From the NCBI GenBank assembly GCA_946408385.1, contig CAMJSB010000002.1, forward strand, positions 1-64,000: 64,000 nt of DNA, read 5' to 3'. This document shows positions 42,762-54,877 of this stretch, piece by piece. The translations under genes and the position numbers were made by a program. The notes under the pieces are model-generated. The model made no database searches. It was not told where the DNA came from and saw only the letters and a program-made list of their open reading frames with translations. Position 1 is the first letter of the stretch; each line of letters begins with the position of its first letter. This DNA comes from an uncultured bacterium. GTDB taxonomy: Bacteria > Patescibacteriota > Gracilibacteria > Absconditabacterales > Absconditicoccaceae.

Positions 42762-42869
42762 AATAAGAGCGATATGGGGTAGTAGCTCAGTCGGTAGAGC
42801 AACAGCCTTTTAAGCTGGTGGTCCTGGGTTCGATCCCCAGCTACCCCACCATTAAGCTCTTATTTTTTT
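42762..42869 (+). other. Flanking stem around tRNA-Lys, 3' arm with T-run
   Basis: AATAAGAGC (42762-42770) is complementary to GCTCTTATT (42856-42864), so the bases around the tRNA can pair; the 3' arm runs into TTTTTTATT and may act as terminator. Confidence 0.55.
42776..42851 (+). tRNA. tRNA-Lys(TTT), CCA encoded
   Basis: Acceptor GGGGTAG pairs with CTACCCC; anticodon stem CAGC/GCTG with loop CTTTTAA gives TTT; T-arm CTGGGTTCGATCCCCAG; CCA at 42849-42851. Confidence 0.95.
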
Positions 42870-42949
42870 ATTAAAAAAGATTTCTTGTTTTTTTTATTTC
42901 AATAAATACAAAATAAATATATTCAGATTTTTTATTTTTATAAATAATA

Positions 42950-44062
42950 ATGAATATCCGAACTTGATTGTGTATTTTTGCATTAGTAGTATTCCTCTCA
43001 CGATGTGGAATCAAACTTTTCAAAAAATTAAATATTCTAGATAAACCATGAAAAGATTTAAAATGAACTAGGAAACCCGTGCCTACAATGCAATGAATCG
43101 TTGTTTATTTGATTTTTCTAATTATAATTGCCTTATTTTTCCCAGAGATGTGGACAGATAAATTATTATTATGATTCTTAGCATGAGGAACTTTAATAGT
43201 AATTGTAGAAATAATTACAGAATTGGAATATATAGGAAAAATAAAATTCAAAATTCCCGCTTGGGCTAGATTTTTGGTGCACTTAATTGCTGCTTGTTTA
43301 GCTCTTCGAATAAGCGGAATAGAAAATTTTGAATTCATGTTATGAGATAATGCAATAGTTTTACCTCAATGGGTTTTATATATAGCCTTTGCACTTTGGT
43401 CAACATTTGTAACTAACGCTGTAAATTGGATTGACTGAATCAATGCTCAATGAAACTGAATTTTAACAATCTGATTTTTTACCATTTTTGGTTTAATTCA
43501 ATGGGTTGTCATTCCATGATATACAGAATATACAAATTATGATACTTTAATCTTTGTAAAATCTTTATCTCTCATTTTAGCAATAATTTCACTAGTTTAT
43601 ACCGTTATAGAATTTAAACCTAGCGCATTAATCAGAGACATCTGAACAATGTTCCTTGCATTTGGTTTGGCATATCTCTCAGTTCTATGAGGTACGAAGA
43701 TATGAACACTTATCGTTGCTCTATCGTTAGTAATTTTTGATGCAATATGGATTATCTTTTATAGGATATTTATATTGAAAAGATCACCAATGCAGTGAGA
43801 TTACAAACACATGCATCATCGTTTATTGCGTCTGTGATGGACTAGATGAGAAGTACGTGCGTTTGTATGGATTTGGTCCATTGTGATGATGATACTCATG
43901 CTTATGCAATGAACAAATAGATTACACAAAATAATCATATTCATAATTATGGCATTACTTTTCTTTGGTGTAAACGTATATCTTTTCTTAATAAAAAAAC
44001 TTCCTTGCTGACAGGATGATAAAAAAGAAGATCATTTCGAATGAGAAAACAAATCTGACTAA
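42950..44062 (+). CDS. WecA/TagO/MraY-family polyprenyl-phosphate GlcNAc-1-P transferase
   Basis: A 370-residue integral membrane protein with about 11 TM segments. Motifs of the family appear in order: DKPGKDLKGTRKPVPTMQG (family DxPxxRKxHxxPxPxxGG), NAVNWIDGINAQGNG (the catalytic DxxN region) and HMHHRLLRLG (family HxHHR). These enzymes put sugar-1-phosphate on undecaprenyl phosphate to begin surface polysaccharide or teichoic-acid-like polymers. The HxHHR motif and NxxNxxDG favour WecA/TagO over MraY. Its stop overlaps that of the convergent gene. Confidence 0.9.
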
Positions 44063-44709
44063 AAAGTCATATAATTATAATCATCCTGACGTAAAAATGC
44101 TATAACCCTTCAATTATTAATATCCAAATGAACTGGATGCTCTTTTCACTTATAGTGTATTATCATCAGAGAATTTAATGTTCGCTCACCTATTGCAAAA
44201 TAGTGATATGGAAAAAATGCAGTAATACTCATTTCTTGCATTTCTGCCATTGTAACATCCAAAAATTTTACCAGACACTCTTTAGCACACCGTTGAAGAT
44301 AAAAATTTTCTCGTTGAGAATACGAAGAATCAGGAATATTTGAAAATTCTAATAATCATTCATATCTAGGATGAATGTATTCTATATCCACTGCCACTTT
44401 TTTTGAATCGATTGCAATTACTATCATATCTCTACTATGAGAAGTAGAGAAAAACATTCATTCATAAGAAAATATTCATTCAGCGAAAGTAAATCATATC
44501 TTTCAGAGTTTATACATTTCCTGTGTAACTAAATAAGCACCAACCAAAGAGCTTGGGTTTCTTGCCAACAAATCACTTCTTCACTGTTTAATAAAAAAAT
44601 CCATAGCTTCCTGATATAATGAATCTGTACTTAATACTATCGAAAAATACATACTCAAAAGAAAATCTAGTAAATATTTTGTAATATCACATCATCTAAA
44701 CAAAATCAT
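44059..44709 (-). CDS. 4'-phosphopantetheinyl transferase superfamily protein
   Basis: A 216-residue Sfp-type protein: MFFSTSHSRDMIVIAIDSKK followed by VAVDIEYI (family NLSHSxxxxxxAVxxxxxxGVDIE, with magnesium-binding Asp and Glu) and later YLQRCAKECLVKFL (family WxxKEAxxK). These enzymes move phosphopantetheine from CoA to carrier proteins. Most of the N-terminal helices are hydrophobic and atypical, so the start could be wrong; GTG codons occur upstream. No carrier protein gene is in the window. Its TAG stop overlaps the TAA of the convergent WecA-like gene. Confidence 0.7.
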
Positions 44710-44811
44710 AATAAAATACAACACAAACACAATGTAAAATAGTCTTTCAGTTATCGCCATTCCTATCATTCTAAATAAACCATGAACATGGCGAATACAC
44801 ATACTGTTATT

Positions 44812-45087
44812 CTGAACGAGTGTAGCTTGCCACGCACCGTTTAACGGTGTAAACTAGCGTGGTGAAAAGAATCTTGTGTATTTGTTTGTTACCTAAGATC
44901 CTCAGCTAAGCTGAGTAAACTTCGCTTCAGAATGACAAAAAATTCACAGGATAACAAATTGTCAGTCATTCTGAACGAGTATCAACGAAGTGAAGAATCT
45001 TGTGTATTTGTTTGTTACCTAAGATCCTCAGCTAAGCTGAGTAAACTTCGCTTCAGGATGACAAAAAATTCACAGGATGACAAATCA
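44812..45087. repeat. Compound dispersed repeat with 126-bp internal duplication
   Basis: Two direct copies (about 44869-44966 and 44995-45087) of GAATCTTGTGTATTTGTTTG..CCTAAGATCCTCAGC..AAACTTCGCTTCAG..TTCACAGGAT occur in tandem. Upstream, 44827-44864 carries the CACCGTTTAACGGTG palindromic sub-element, in inverted orientation to that at 18958. Nothing gene-like is seen in the 424-base gap. Confidence 0.9.
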
Positions 45088-45133
45088 AAAAAAGCCAACC
45101 CCTTTCGAGATCAGCTTTCCTATTTTTATCATT

Positions 45134-48100
45134 TTAGTTCTTATAGATACTTAATGCTGTTGTAAAGTCTTCTGCACCTGGAGGCATAGTAGACTTAGTA
45201 AAGATTGATGGTGAATATTCGATAACTACACTCGCTCAGTTCATTATTACTCTTCTTCTGTCTGCATCTGTTCCATTTTTTCTAACATTAAACCAATTGT
45301 TAATATTAGATCTACTATTTTTCATTAAAGTATCGAAACCATCTCAAATAAGTACTCACTTAACATAAAGTCATCACTTCGTACACCAGTAACTATGATC
45401 TATATCGTCATTTTTATTAACTCATGATCTACTTAAACTACCTCCAGCATAAAATATTCATTTCACATTCTGAATACTTTCACAATTTCATTTAAATGTT
45501 ATATTTCAATCCGTTAGAAGCATCATATTATGACCAACATTTCAGTTAATTGTTGTATTTCACCTTGTTTGAACCAAAGTAAATGGAGTATCTATATTCT
45601 TGTTTCCTCAATTAATTGTAATATTTCATTCTACGAAATAGATACTCTTACCTGGAACTTTTTTGATAGTTGTTTCTGATGGAATTGTAAATTTTCACAC
45701 TTTCTTTACATCAACATTAACTGCTAATTTTGAATATTTACTAATAAATACATTCATAGCATCTTCAACCTTTTTATTCTCTTTATAGTCTGTAGTCTGA
45801 ATAGCTTTAAGATATCATACAAAAGGCTGGTTTCCACTAATATCATAATATTTAGACAATTCTTTGATTGACGCTGTCAAGTTTCCAGATGGAGTCTTCT
45901 GGACAGTATATGAGTTCGTAAGCATAAATTCACCTTGACAAGGTTCCATATCTTCATTATCTTTCTGAACCCAATTTGAGCCATCACATATTAAATACTT
46001 AACATTACTTAATTCTATCTTATACTCTCAATATACTTCTTTTTTTCGATCTCACTTATTAAGCATTGACCATTCTCCATCTACACTAAGACCTACATGA
46101 GCTTGTGATCAAACTTTCTGTATATAATAAACAGCCGTAGGTATCTCCTTGTCACTATAAATTTCACAAGAAGAGTTTTTATCACAATAGATACTCCACA
46201 TCTTACTATATCGAGCTTTTATCAAATTATTACTTTCCATGACATTCTTTTTAGAAAGACATGGTCATTCTATTGTATATAGTGGTTCTTCATCATAATT
46301 CTTTCCATGCATGTTTCCACTTCCATTGTATATATTAAATGTACATACCATAGAATCTTTTGCAATCATTCAGTCTTCGCTACATCATCCTAAATTTTGA
46401 TAGTTATCATAATTTTTAACTGCATTTTCGTAACTATCTGATGTGTCTTTTATTGTCGTGTAGTGAGAATTATCCGTATATTTCACCACTTTATCCATAT
46501 TTGCTAGATTCCAGTAAAATGGGAAAATCTCTCATTCTTCGACAGAAAAATCTCCAGCATTCACATTGATACATTCTTGAGGTTCTAAATCTTTATGTGA
46601 TTCATTTTTTCGTTCACATTTACTTCAATTTTTTCAATTTGTCTTTGTATCACTTACATAACATTCTACTTTTTTACAATTTTTATAATCTGAATATTTT
46701 AACATTGCAGAATTTCCTTTTTCATCTTGACCATCTACATTATTAATAAGCTTATCGTCACATGCAAATCTAAAATAAGCAGATCCATTTTTTGAAACGC
46801 ACTTTAAATTTCATTTTCCATCCTCTTTTAAAGAGTCACACGATGGACCTGAACCCTTATTATGAACTAAATAATTGTTTGCATAATACGTATGATCTCC
46901 ATCCAATTTAAAGTTATAAATAGGTGTATAATAATCCATAGACTTTGAAGCCACTTTCTCGATTCTTTCTAAGCCATGATTTGTAACCAAAACATCTCAT
47001 ATTTTCAATTCAGGGATATTCCATCATATTTCTTCCTCTGTTTTCTCTGGAACAAATGACTTCCATCATTCTGTAGTTTTAAATGGATGCTCATCTGATA
47101 CAAAATATTCTCATCCATTAATGCTCCATATATGTCTATTTCACAATATATGCCTATCATATCATAATACTGTATTCACAGTTCCATTTGATCACAAGAG
47201 TTTTTCTCAGATTTTTACATCTTCAATATTTTTCTCCGATCCATCTGCCATTGTTACTTTAGTTCATGCCACAAAACATGATGTCGGAGTAGGTCATTTA
47301 TTATGTACTAGATATCACTTATCTACGAAGTAGTCATGATTACCATCTACTTCTAGATTATAAACTGTTTCTACATTAGGATAATGATTAATCTCTTCAA
47401 TTTTAACTAATTTCCCATCACTCATCAATAAAACATTTCACACTTTTAGATTCTTAGCCTCAATCCAATCATAATCTTTAGAAGATTCTGATTTTCTTAC
47501 ATAGAACGGATGTACATCAGTTACTTTCAATATATTTCCATTTATTGTCAACTCATACATCTCATGAGCAAGCTCATCATGTACTAATAATTTCTTTACT
47601 ACATTTCACTCATTATTATTTGTTTCTGTATTATATGACAATACTATATCTCATTCTCTTATTTCTTCTATATTCTTCTTCGTTCCGTCTGCCATAGTTA
47701 CCTTAGTTCATACAGGAAAACATCCTCCTCCGTCAACCGTTACTGTTCATTTACATGTATTTGAAGAATATTCCTTTCATTCTACTTTAACTTTACATGC
47801 TAAATTATATGTTTTACTTCCTGATGGATAAGAACAAGTTCATGTTAAAGATTTAATATTAGATCATGTAATATATCTATTTCCAGATGCTCCATCTCCA
47901 CAATCTATTTCGATATATTCCGCTACTGCTCCAGATGTAGTAGTACAAGTTACGTCCTTACTTCCTCATCCGCTTGGAAGATTTCATGCTGGAATTTCCA
48001 ATTTTTCACACATATCTTTATCTGGATCATGTCTTGCATCATCACAATCTATTAAATCTTCATCGTCATAGATACATGCAAAATTAGTTCTTTGATTTGG

Positions 48101-50164
48101 AAAATCACTCAAAATTTTTCCTGTTAAAAGGATATATCATCTCTGTCCAGGTTGAAGAGTAATTCCTCCAAAGATATCAATATACACACCATCTAATACT
48201 TGATAATTTCAAATTATACCTGTTCATACCTGTACTCATGATGAATTTGTCCCCGTAATAATGAAAATTTCACTACTAATATACTCTACATTCTTAGGTA
48301 AGAAATCTTTAATTGAAACTATAGTTCCTACCGCATCACCAGAATTTCCAAAATCAATTCTGTATGTTATTTTATCTCAAGTTTTTACATTTTTTTGTTC
48401 AACTAGCACACCACTACCATCCAAGATATGCTTTTTAATTCGAAGTTTTGGATTTCATTCTTCTGGCTGATCTTCATCACAATCTACATAACCTTCCTTC
48501 ACTACACAAGCTACATTCAAAAGATCTTCATTAGCCTTTGGCATCTCCATCACTTGTGTTGTTACCAACATTGTAATTGTTTTTCATGCTCTTAATGTTC
48601 ATTCTGTATCCCAATAATACACCGTATGATAAGCTCATGATGCAGTTGTTTTATCTAACTTCTTTATCGATACTCCTCGAGTCTCACCAACCAATTTAGC
48701 TGATTCAAGTTTTAACTTATTTGGCATTACATCCCATATTTGGAAACCTGAAATATCTCATCATGAAGCTGTCACTTTTACCTCCCATGTTAAATACTCT
48801 CATGTATTCTCCACCATCTTCTTTCATGTCAACGTCTTTTCAATCACTGGCATTCATTCAATTGGTTTTTTATCACATTCCTCATCTTCTGGATTATCTT
48901 CAGGCGATGCACATGCTACATTATCATAATTATCTGTAGCTTTTGGCATTGCATTTGCCTTTGTAACTACTACCAACACTATAGAATCTCCATTCTTAAG
49001 GATTCATTTAGTTTGCCAATATATTGTTTTATTATCATTTGAAAATGTTGGCTGTTTTTCATCTATCGTTACTCAAGATGGTAACTGTGAAGAATATCTA
49101 ACATAATCTAAAACAGAAGGCAATTCATCCTTTATTCTCATATCCTTTACATTTCATCCACTTGCTGTAACTTTAATCTCCCAAACTAATTCCTGTCAAA
49201 CTCATGTAATATATTTAGTTTCTGAAATTAGAGTTTTCTTTATAATAAAATCTCCATTATTAGGTTTTTTAGCATAACATGTACTATCAGTACCTGCTTC
49301 ATTACTACATGACCATCTCCATCCTTCAGCATCTTCTTGAAGATTTGTCACAACTCACACTTCACACAACTTATCTTTACTTGGTAATTCATTAAGAGTT
49401 TGTCAGTTATATTGTGAATTACATTTAGGACTTTTTTTACATGTATCTGGATCACAAGTTCCATCAGATTTCCATGGTTCAACTTCTGGATCACATTCTT
49501 CATATTCTTCATCTAAGATTCCATCTCCACACCATCTGATTACATTTTCCTGGCATTCTACAATCACTCTATTATCTTTCGTTGTGGAAAGATTATCGTC
49601 AGTATCGTACAATGTTATCGTTCTAAATTCTGCATCCCAATTTGGTGATTTTGTAGGAGTGGCAGGATGAGTCCCATTTGATCTATAATTTGGCACAGTA
49701 AAGACTTTTCAATCAAATGCAGTAAAAGGATTGTCCATTTTCCAATTAAAAGAAAATGTCGCTCAAGTTACTTCTTCTGCCGTGGTCATATGCCTAATTT
49801 TCTCTCATGGATCAACTTTCCATCATTTTGATTCAAGCAAACCACGATTAAAAATAGTCATTCCATTACCTTTTGGATGTTGTGATGTATTATACAAAAG
49901 ATAGCTTCACCTTGTAAGTACCTTATTGTTATGAATATAAAATGACACATTATTTCAAGTTGGATTTATGAAATTATCCAAATATACTCAATAATATCCA
50001 CTATATACCTCATTTTTCAACGTTTCATCACAGTCTTGAGTAAACCAAAAGTTATCATCGTAACTATTCCATTGTGATTCACTAATTCAGTGCATAGTTG
50101 CCATTGTTGTACCAGATAATACAACCCCAACCATAAATAGCAACAATCCTAGTTTTTTAATCAT
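45134..50164 (-). CDS. Giant secreted protein with two tandem Hint (intein-like) domains
   Basis: A 1676-residue exported protein with a signal peptide (MIKKLGLLLFMVGVVLSG). Residues about 208-245 hold a DUF4215-like unit (CGDGILDEEYEECDPE). Three DUF11-like beta repeats follow (about 305-400, 438-520, 575-690; for example LVWEIKVTASGG then IKDELPSVLDYV). After a Cys-rich stretch and GGG come Hint domain 1 (815-955) and Hint domain 2 (963-1102). The C-terminal 570 residues are Cys-containing and end in a beta-helix-like region (IYFVEGNITINGG, LLTDGNITFKG). It lies 41 bases after another giant gene in the same direction, so they probably form an operon. Confidence 0.8.
46859..47278 (-). other. 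Hint domain 2 (residues 963-1102)
   Basis: Begins CFVAGTKVTMADGSEKNIED, has block B VSDEHPF and ends with DGDHTYYANNYLVHN followed by KG. Starts only seven residues after the first Hint domain. Confidence 0.85.
47300..47722 (-). other. Hint domain 1 (residues 815-955)
   Basis: Begins CFPVGTKVTMADGTKKNIEE with Cys815 as the putative nucleophile, has block B VTDVHPFYV, and ends with VYNLEVDGNHDYFV then LVHN followed by KG. The catalytic Cys, TxxH and terminal HN are all present; the +1 residue is Lys, not Cys/Ser/Thr. Confidence 0.88.
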
Positions 50165-50205
50165 TTTACAAATATTATCTAAATTAAAATGAATGTTTTA
50201 TTTTT

Positions 50206-53200
50206 TTATCTTCAACCTCACCCACTTCAACTATCACTTCATCAAACTCAAGATCACTTTCAAGTACTTCATCCTTGATCTGTTCATCCTGTTCAATCTC
50301 CAGTAGACATTCATCATTCTTGCTCTGTGATGGCATCCTGTGTCTGTTGTCATTCTCATAGCGTTACAGCTCCACCAAGTTCAACTTCCGTAGTAGAAAC
50401 AATAGAAGTTTTGTTTCACTCTATATAATTTCCATTCTCCCATACTCCAGAGTTAAATTGAACACTAGTTCCATCACTTGACTCTGCTGATATATTATCC
50501 AAAATTATCGTATGGTTTACACATTGAGTAAAGTATCCAAACTTCATATCTGCCTTTAATGTAATTTGTTTTTTACTATTTTCCTTTGAAATGTCAAGAG
50601 TAAGTTGTCCATTTTCAAAATTTCCAGGAGTTACCGTAGCTCATTCTAATCATAATGCTTTCAAAATAGGAGTAATCAAAGCTGAATTACTTACAAAATT
50701 CCTCATTGCACGTTCATGTAATACTTTTCTATCTGCTTCTGAGAAAATACTCTTATCTAAATCATTTAAGTCAACTGTTTTTTCATATATTTCTGGATTA
50801 AACAATGGATTTTCTGGATTGAATTTATCTCATAGATTAAATCAAACTGCATTATTTAAATGCGCTGCTTTTGATGATAATACATCAAAATATTGGCGAT
50901 GTGTTTCTCTGTGTCTTTTTGTAGCACTCATGAGATGACTATATGCTTTCTTTACTTCTGGATTATTAGCATTAATTCTTTCTTCTAACGTTCATCAAAT
51001 TTGTCCTTCTCTTTCCTCAATTATTTTTCCCATTTTCATAGTAAAATTATATTTATTATGTTCTACACCACCTATTCTTTCAGTTCCTGCTCCACGAACT
51101 TTTCCTGACCTAGCAAATAAATTATTAATTGACATCAAAGCCTGCTCTAGTGCCTTAGGATCAGTTGGCCAATCTTGAGGAGCGATAGATAATTTATTAT
51201 TCCTATAACTTTGATTTACTGTTCCTAAAATCTTCTGAAGCGCTTGCTTTGCTGCTTCAAGATTTTTTGTTGTACCATTTAATCACATTAAATTATTGAC
51301 AAAATTTTCATAATCAGGATGCTTTGCTCCCAATGGATGTTTAACTCTATTCAATCATGTTGGATCTGTTAGAGATGCGGCTCGTTTATATACTCTATCA
51401 GCGAGTAATTTAGCTTTAGCATCAAACATTTCAAATTTAGCTTTATACTCCATTTCTAATCCTCTTCACTCTTGATTACTTTCCACAAGTGAAATTCCTA
51501 AGTTTCATCACTCACCTTCATCAATAACAAGTTTAACTTTATGTGGTTTTTCTCCACTGTTAATTTTATTTGCTTCGTCTACTAAATTTTTCATTTTAGC
51601 TTCATCTATCACAAAACTGTTGATTTTATCTCACGCTGGAAACCTTGTCTTTAATTCTGCTAAAGCTTTATTTATTATTTCTGCACTATATGTCCTAATT
51701 CATTCTCATAAATTCAAAATTTCAGTCTGATCTAATTCCCCTGTAGTGAACCAATCATCTCATACTTTATCCAAGAATGAGAAGTTTTCTCATTTTCTTC
51801 ATCATATGATAATTTCACTTCACTGCGTAGCTGCTCATCTATGTATTTTAGCTGCCATTGGAGTTTGTACATGAAGTAGAATATTTCAGTTTGCATCTTT
51901 TTTCATATTTCATTTTAATTTTTCATTTACACGAACTCTAAACGCAAGATCTTTTGGAACCATGATATATTTTTTACCTTCAACTTCAGAAATTTTTAAT
52001 ACATCATTTCCTCTAAATCCAGCCTCTTGATTAAATTTACTAATCAAATCTTGATTTCGTCATCCTTCATATTGATGATCTAAACCATAAGCACGTCACC
52101 ATCTATCTGCATATCCATCTAAATTATGATCAGTCACTCTAAGTCCTGCATAAATTCACACAAGTGGAGAACCTACTACCCAGAAAGCTCATAGATTTGC
52201 TCCAGATAAATATGCACTATCAGAAATATGAGCTTTTCTGTCTTCAGCCCATGCCATTGCATACTGATCAGCTACTCACGCAGCAATCATATCTTTCATT
52301 TGTGGATCAATAAGTTCTGCTCATTGATATGGTAATAATAATCTCATTGTAGCATTTACTACAGTTTCAATTTCATTTGGTTTTGCATCGTTTGCTAATT
52401 TTTCAGCATTAGCTTTTATAATATCTCTCATGATTTTTCTTCTAGCTGGATTCTCTAAATCTAAACTAGGAGATTTCATACCTACCGATTGAAATACTTT
52501 TTGGGAATATTCATCCAACATAGATCTTACTAATTCAGCCATTTCTCATCTCTTCTCTTGTTCTCTGCTTTCTATTCATGCAAGTTTATCACGGTACCAG
52601 CTCATTCATGCTGAAAGAATTACAACACCAGTATTCATTACCGTTACACCTGTGTCAAATCCAATTTTTTGTGCAACTCACTTTTCTGTAATCCGTCTTT
52701 TAGCTATTTCAACATTAAATCAAGCACTTCCACCTAATTCTGGTCTTCCATATCATAATGGGATAAATCCTCATGCTGAAGCCATTGGAGTCATAGACCA
52801 TCATTTTCATAGATTAATATCTTTCTTGTAACTTAATCAGATTCATAGCACTACTCCTCCATCATCTCTAACCTGAAATCATGTATTCATTGCCAATCAT
52901 TTAACCCATTCATCAAAAGAAATTTTACTTCATAGTCAAATTCATTTAGTATATTCTGTATATAATGACGCCGCCAATCCTGATTGTAATTCTTCTGGAC
53001 TTGGCAGTCCATCTAGTCATAATTGTTTTAATCATTCTAAATTTACCTTTCACGCCATTTCTTTAGCGACCACTTCTGATTTTTGTTTTGCCTCTTCAAG
53101 AAGTTGTTTATCAAATTCAATTCTTGTCTTATCTCACAATAATGTTAGCAAATCTTCTCCTGGATTATTAATAATATTTTGTAATAAAAGAATTAATCAA

Positions 53201-54738
53201 GTATGGCCTCACTTAATATATGCTTCGATCGTTGTTTTATTAAATAATGGTTCTGGTAAACCAATTCATAATGTTTTATTTAATAATTTTGCACGTTCTG
53301 CCAATTTAGTTAATGCTTGATTTTTTCATACTTGATTAAAAACTTCTATAAATTGTTGTCATGTTTTAGATCACCCTATAATAGTATCTCTTGCATCAAG
53401 AACTCTATCATTATTTATATTTGCTAAAATATTTTCTACTGGTGTGTTTTTAAAATAATCTTCACCTTTCTCAGCTAATCTAGTTGCGCTTGTAAAATCT
53501 GTAATTCAAAGTCCTTTTGCTATTTCATAAAGTTCTGAATTTTCAGATCAAAGTTTTTCACCATTTTCATATCATCAGTTTCTTTTTTCTTCTTTTTTAT
53601 CTTTTTTCGCTTCATCTACTAATTTCTTCCATTTTTTCACAGCATTATCTACTCATCATTCTGTTTCAATGATTTCTAATACACTAAGATAAATTGCATG
53701 CTGACTTTTTGTATCTAGATTTTCAGATTGTGTATTAAAATAGAAATTTCATACCTTTACGATATCATCCCAATATTTTTCCTTCTTAGCACTAATTCCG
53801 CTTTCTCCTAAAACTTTTTTATAAGCATCTACTCATGAATTCGCACTTAACCTATTGGTTTTAAATGCTTTCAATAAAGCAAGTGCTGCATCTTGACCTG
53901 CTGGTACATTAAGTCTAGATGACACTTTCAAAAAACTACTAATAGCCTTCGTATCTTCATTAGATGGCTTATTAACTTTTATTTTAAAAATAAGCAAATT
54001 CATACTTTGAGGTGTCTTTTTGAGATCCCATAAATATCTTGGCAAATCCTTCGACAAAAAATTTCTATCTTTCCTTGCACTCATATCTTCTGGATCTTCT
54101 CCTTCTACATCATCTAAGATTTCAGCACCATATCAATGCATATATGTTCTATCTGCCGTAAAAATAGAAGCAGCTCCAGTTAATTTACAATAAATCTTAT
54201 TTGCAGGATAATCCTGAGATTCTCTTCAGAAAATTGTATCTTTTGCGGCATTAAATTTACTATCTTTAGCATCCAATATTTTTTCTTTATATTGCTTTTT
54301 TACTTCAGCTCTATACTGTTCTTTAACAGCATTTTCCTTTGCTTCTCTTTCTTCTTCGGTTTTACAATCATCAAAATAGTTATTCTCTTTTAATGCTGTT
54401 AATAGATGTCCGTATCATTCATTGATTTTTCTTTCCCATACAGTAGAATATTCTACTCCACTTGGAACTTTTTCTTTACATCTTTTATCAAATCTTGCCT
54501 TATCATCCTCTTTAAGACCATGCATCATCTTCACTTCATCTTCAATTTTTGAAAAACCTTGAACTTGTTCCACTTCAGCTCTAACATCCTCTTGACCTTG
54601 TTTAGAAGTATCCACAGCTTCAACCTTTTCTTGTTGTTCTTGTCTTTCTCCTGGATAGTGTAACATTTTATCTTCTGAAAAACTATCAGAACCATCTCCA
54701 AAGAAAGCTGGATGTAAATTCACTCTAAATCTATTCAT
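50206..54738 (-). CDS. Giant 1510-residue protein, unknown function
   Basis: The largest unknown in the window. It has no signal peptide (MNRFRVNLHPAFFGDGSDSF). The first 600 residues are charged and helical (EDEVKMMHGLKEDDKARFDK). A central segment (about 630-730) looks membrane- or barrel-like, with alternating Gly-rich strands (SMTPMASAGGFIPLGYG, IGFDTGVTVMNTGVVILSAG). Further helical and mixed regions follow, and the C-terminus is a Gly/Ser-rich tail with 15 TGA codons in the last 55. I recognise no family. It precedes the Hint-domain protein gene by 41 bases. Possible roles include a scaffold or translocator for that protein, which is only inference. Confidence 0.7.
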
Positions 54739-54877
54739 TTTATTGCAAATAAGATATAAAAATCTTTAGTTAGATTATAACCCCAAATCAAAAAAAACGC
54801 AAATATTTTAATAATTTTATAAAATAATATACTTGCGTTTTATGTATTTTATGATATAATATGTTTACAAAAATTTT

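Noticed and set aside
50184-50420. An acidic C-terminal frame ending at 50184 taken as the real end of the 1510-residue gene
   Set aside because: It is out of frame with the gene and has an in-frame TAA just upstream; the gene's own frame continues with genome-typical third positions to TAA at 50206. Kept as a finding, not as annotation.
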